Source of the DNA: Gammaproteobacteria bacterium | GTDB taxonomy: Bacteria > Bacillota_I > Bacilli_A > Izemoplasmatales > UBA1188 | Assembly (NCBI GenBank): GCA_024691665.1 | Contig: JAILNJ010000009.1 | Location: forward strand, 1-6,083 | Reading direction: 5' to 3' | DNA: 6,083 nt | Shown here: one piece after another, positions 3,863 through 6,083 of the stretch | Layout: every line of letters starts with the position of its first letter | Numbering within the stretch: the first letter of the stretch is position 1 | Program-made: the position numbers and the translations under genes | The notes under the pieces: generated by a model | What the model was told of the DNA's origin: nothing | Databases searched by the model: none | Seen by the model: only the letters and a program-made list of their open reading frames with translations

Positions 3863-6083
3863 TTACTTAGATAAATCACCAGCATAGTAGTATGTAATAA
3901 TTGTACCTCTCATACCAGCACCAGCAAAGTCAATATCCATAGATACTTCCATATATCCATAACGGTCTTCTATATTACGTTGAGTTCCGTCGTGGTTAAG
4001 GATACCAAATTCATTTAAACCTAATGCGTATGCTGACCAAGTATCCCATGTATTATCGTTGCCAACAGTAGCAAACTTATCTGGATAAACCATCTTTAAT
4101 GCTCCCATTACTTGAGCTCTGCTTGTTTCATCAAGGGCATCAAATCCTTGTCCAAATGCATTAGCACCAAATAATCCAGCCATATCGCCTTCACTTTGTC
4201 CAATTGCATCAATTGAAGTAAGACTATCAACGAAGCTTGAGAATGGTGAAACTGGATACATCATTAAACCGCTATTACCCATAGCAGCCGTTGGATTCAT
4301 TAAACCAAATTCTAATGAAGTTTTAGCAAATGAATACCAAGTAGTTGCAGCGAGTTGTTTAGGTTGTCTATAAATTGATTGGCCACTGACATTCATATCA
4401 ATTAAAGCATAGTTACCATTAGTAGTTGCATTTGCGAAATCACCTTCTCTCATCATTACTGCAAAGTTCCACATTTGTGATCCGCTTGAAGTATCTTGAG
4501 AATATGCAATATCACTCTTACTTAATTTGTTGTATGCTTTAACAACTGAATATGTTTTATCAGTTAAACCTTGAACAATACCATTCATACCACCTACAAG
4601 TGGTGTAGTAGCTTCTGCGATACCATTTAACTTGAACCAAATTTCAGCACCAGTTACCCAGTTAATGAGTTGACTCTTTCTATCTATTGTGAGTTGTGGA
4701 TCGAAGTTGATTGTGAATGTTTTTGAATGATCAAAGCAATCATAAACTTCATAAGAACCTCTTTCTTCTCTATGTTCATCAATGTGTACACATGCACCAC
4801 CAGAATATCTGAAGTCGCAGTTATCAAGTTTAATTGTACAAGATGACCATCCATAGAGTGAATTACCCCAAGAATAGAATACATATGTATCTTTTGCATC
4901 CATTACTGCCATATCACATGAAGCATTAAGACCGATATTTGTATAGTCAACTACTACATTATTAGTTTTAGCTGTACATCCTCTAACCATAATACCGTTG
5001 AAACCTCCAGAGTTGTATGCTGCAAGTTCTTCTTCTGTCTTGATATATTGTTCTTCTTGGCTGTAGTTAACTTGTGGAGTGATTGTATTACCAATAATGT
5101 ATAGATTGTTATATGTTACAGAGTTACTATATTGTCTATACACTAAGCTATAAGCACCAACACCTCTACTATATACGCTGTCACTTGGATCACTAAGAGT
5201 AGTTAAGTCTGCGCCGCCATCAACTAATTCATAATTATATGAACCTGTTGTATCTGCATATGCTAATAAGTTAGCAAAGATAGATGTTTGTCCATTGTTG
5301 ATATATAAATTCTTACCATCAACTAGTAATGGACTATTAAAGTTAACAGCTCTGTGTTCATCATCAAATACACTATAACCAGTATTAGGATTTACATTAT
5401 CAATAATTGGTAAGTTACTACCATCTATTGTGAAGTAGTTACCATTAACAATTAATTCATTGCCAATTGTGTTAGCATCACTTACAGCTCTCACATAAAC
5501 GTCACCTGTTTTTCTTCCACTTTGAGCTTCACTTAATTGTTTACCTGGTTCATAGTTGATTACATATTGTCTACCATTCTTTTCTCTGAATTGATCTGAA
5601 GTAAGTTCAGCGATGATTGTCTTATGAATATTAATTTCTGTAACACCTAAATCTGCATAATATAATCTGAGTTCAGCATTGTTTTCAACGTTAACACCTG
5701 CATTAACATTAAATTCAAGCGTTACTTTTTCATCAGTTGAGCCTGCTAATGAAATTTCAATTGTGAAATCTTGACCAACTGCTAGAGCAGTAAATTGAAG
5801 AGATAAATATGATTTATCTTCATCATTTAAGATGTAGAGGTATTCATCAGTACCATCAGCAAATACGATACCACTATAAGTTTTTGAACCAACAGTGATA
5901 GATGTGCTTGTAGATTTAGTTAAAGTAGTTGAACCTACTTTTACAACATATTCAAATGGAGCATTACTTAAATCTTCTAAGAAATCACCATCTGAATCCT
6001 TAACGTTAAGTCTTAACTTGAAGATATTTCCGCTACCTACATGATAACCTTCACGTTCAGTATTAAGCCATCTAGAACCATTA
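3863..6083 (-). CDS. Large secreted/surface protein with beta-sandwich and parallel-beta-helix-like regions, N-terminus cut off
   Basis: The reading frame is open from the right edge to TAA at 3863: 739 residues visible, true start outside. Numbered from the first full codon (6080-6082), residues 1-190 are beta-rich and Thr/Ser/Asn-rich with a DSDGD loop at 29-33, resembling Ig-like adhesin domains. About 200-450 show short NG/DG-turn beta rungs (ELIVNGNYFTIDG, LLVDGKNLYINNG, GIMVRGCTAKTNN), suggesting a right-handed parallel beta-helix as in pectate-lyase-like surface proteins. Six cysteines fall between 369 and 449, and none elsewhere. About 530-739 is Gly/Met/Ala-rich and not recognised. 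It ends YYYAGDLSK with no LPxTG motif, hydrophobic tail or repeat anchor, so any attachment must be N-terminal (lipobox or signal helix, unseen). Extracellular location is inferred from composition. No catalytic motif is recognised; adhesion or glycan binding are guesses. GTG at 5494 is internal, not the start. Confidence 0.85.
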   Translation of the reverse strand, partial: NGSRWLNTEREGYHVGSGNIFKLRLNVKDSDGDFLEDLSNAPFEYVVKVGSTTLTKSTSTSITVGSKTYSGIVFADGTDEYLYILNDEDKSYLSLQFTALAVGQDFTIEISLAGSTDEKVTLEFNVNAGVNVENNAELRLYYADLGVTEINIHKTIIAELTSDQFREKNGRQYVINYEPGKQLSEAQSGRKTGDVYVRAVSDANTIGNELIVNGNYFTIDGSNLPIIDNVNPNTGYSVFDDEHRAVNFNSPLLVDGKNLYINNGQTSIFANLLAYADTTGSYNYELVDGGADLTTLSDPSDSVYSRGVGAYSLVYRQYSNSVTYNNLYIIGNTITPQVNYSQEEQYIKTEEELAAYNSGGFNGIMVRGCTAKTNNVVVDYTNIGLNASCDMAVMDAKDTYVFYSWGNSLYGWSSCTIKLDNCDFRYSGGACVHIDEHREERGSYEVYDCFDHSKTFTINFDPQLTIDRKSQLINWVTGAEIWFKLNGIAEATTPLVGGMNGIVQGLTDKTYSVVKAYNKLSKSDIAYSQDTSSGSQMWNFAVMMREGDFANATTNGNYALIDMNVSGQSIYRQPKQLAATTWYSFAKTSLEFGLMNPTAAMGNSGLMMYPVSPFSSFVDSLTSIDAIGQSEGDMAGLFGANAFGQGFDALDETSRAQVMGALKMVYPDKFATVGNDNTWDTWSAYALGLNEFGILNHDGTQRNIEDRYGYMEVSMDIDFAGAGMRGTIITYYYAGDLSK

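Noticed and set aside
4684..4899. Short minus-strand open frame of 71 codons within the surface-protein gene
   Set aside because: It lies in an alternate frame of a continuous long gene and has no recognisable content.
5492..5494. GTG codon that could be read as the start of the 543-residue surface protein
   Set aside because: The same frame stays open for 196 more codons to the window edge with continuous beta-rich sequence of the same character (for example KTGDVYVRAVSD spans the GTG without a break), so the start is outside the window.
1..6083. Mycoplasma-type genetic code (UGA read as Trp), suggested by the AT-rich composition
   Set aside because: The conserved tryptophans, such as in KWERG of the Xre domain and many in the surface protein, are TGG, and no gene contains an in-frame TGA.

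Overview
The window is AT-rich (roughly two thirds A+T) and looks like a low-GC Firmicutes/Mycoplasmatota genome, probably an uncultured Bacilli-type gut lineage (RF39- or Erysipelotrichales-like). This placement is inference from base composition, gene families and the AT-rich promoter and Shine-Dalgarno style, and it is tentative. The visible tryptophans are TGG, no gene is interrupted by TGA, and all four stop codons in the window are TAA, so there is no sign of the Mycoplasma code.

Layout: (1) Positions 1-2111, minus strand, form a two-gene metal-resistance operon. An ArsR/SmtB-family repressor with a complete alpha-5 zinc site is followed 2 bp later by a P1B-2 (Zn/Cd/Pb) efflux ATPase whose C-terminus runs off the left edge. 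A good -35/-10 pair and a near-perfect 22-bp palindrome, with a third half-site next to it, precede the repressor. This is a self-contained sense-and-export module: metal binding should release the repressor and raise efflux. (2) Positions 2113-2864, minus strand, hold a separate gene for an Xre-type helix-turn-helix protein fused to four membrane segments, ended by its own terminator. (3) Positions 2805-2984 are a divergent intergenic region with two inverted repeats and a helically phased direct repeat. (4) Positions 2985-3818, plus strand, encode a DegV-family fatty-acid-binding protein. (5) Positions 3818-3854 are a strong terminator shared by convergent genes. (6) Positions 3863-6083, minus strand, are the C-terminal 739 residues of a large, probably secreted protein, with beta-sandwich-like segments and then a parallel-beta-helix-like region containing the protein's only visible cysteines.

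Most of the window is ordinary accessory or housekeeping content. I see no CRISPR array, transposase, phage gene, tRNA or rRNA. The least explained parts are the large surface protein, the membrane-tethered Xre regulator with its repeat-rich divergent promoter region, and the Cys/His-rich tail of the ATPase.
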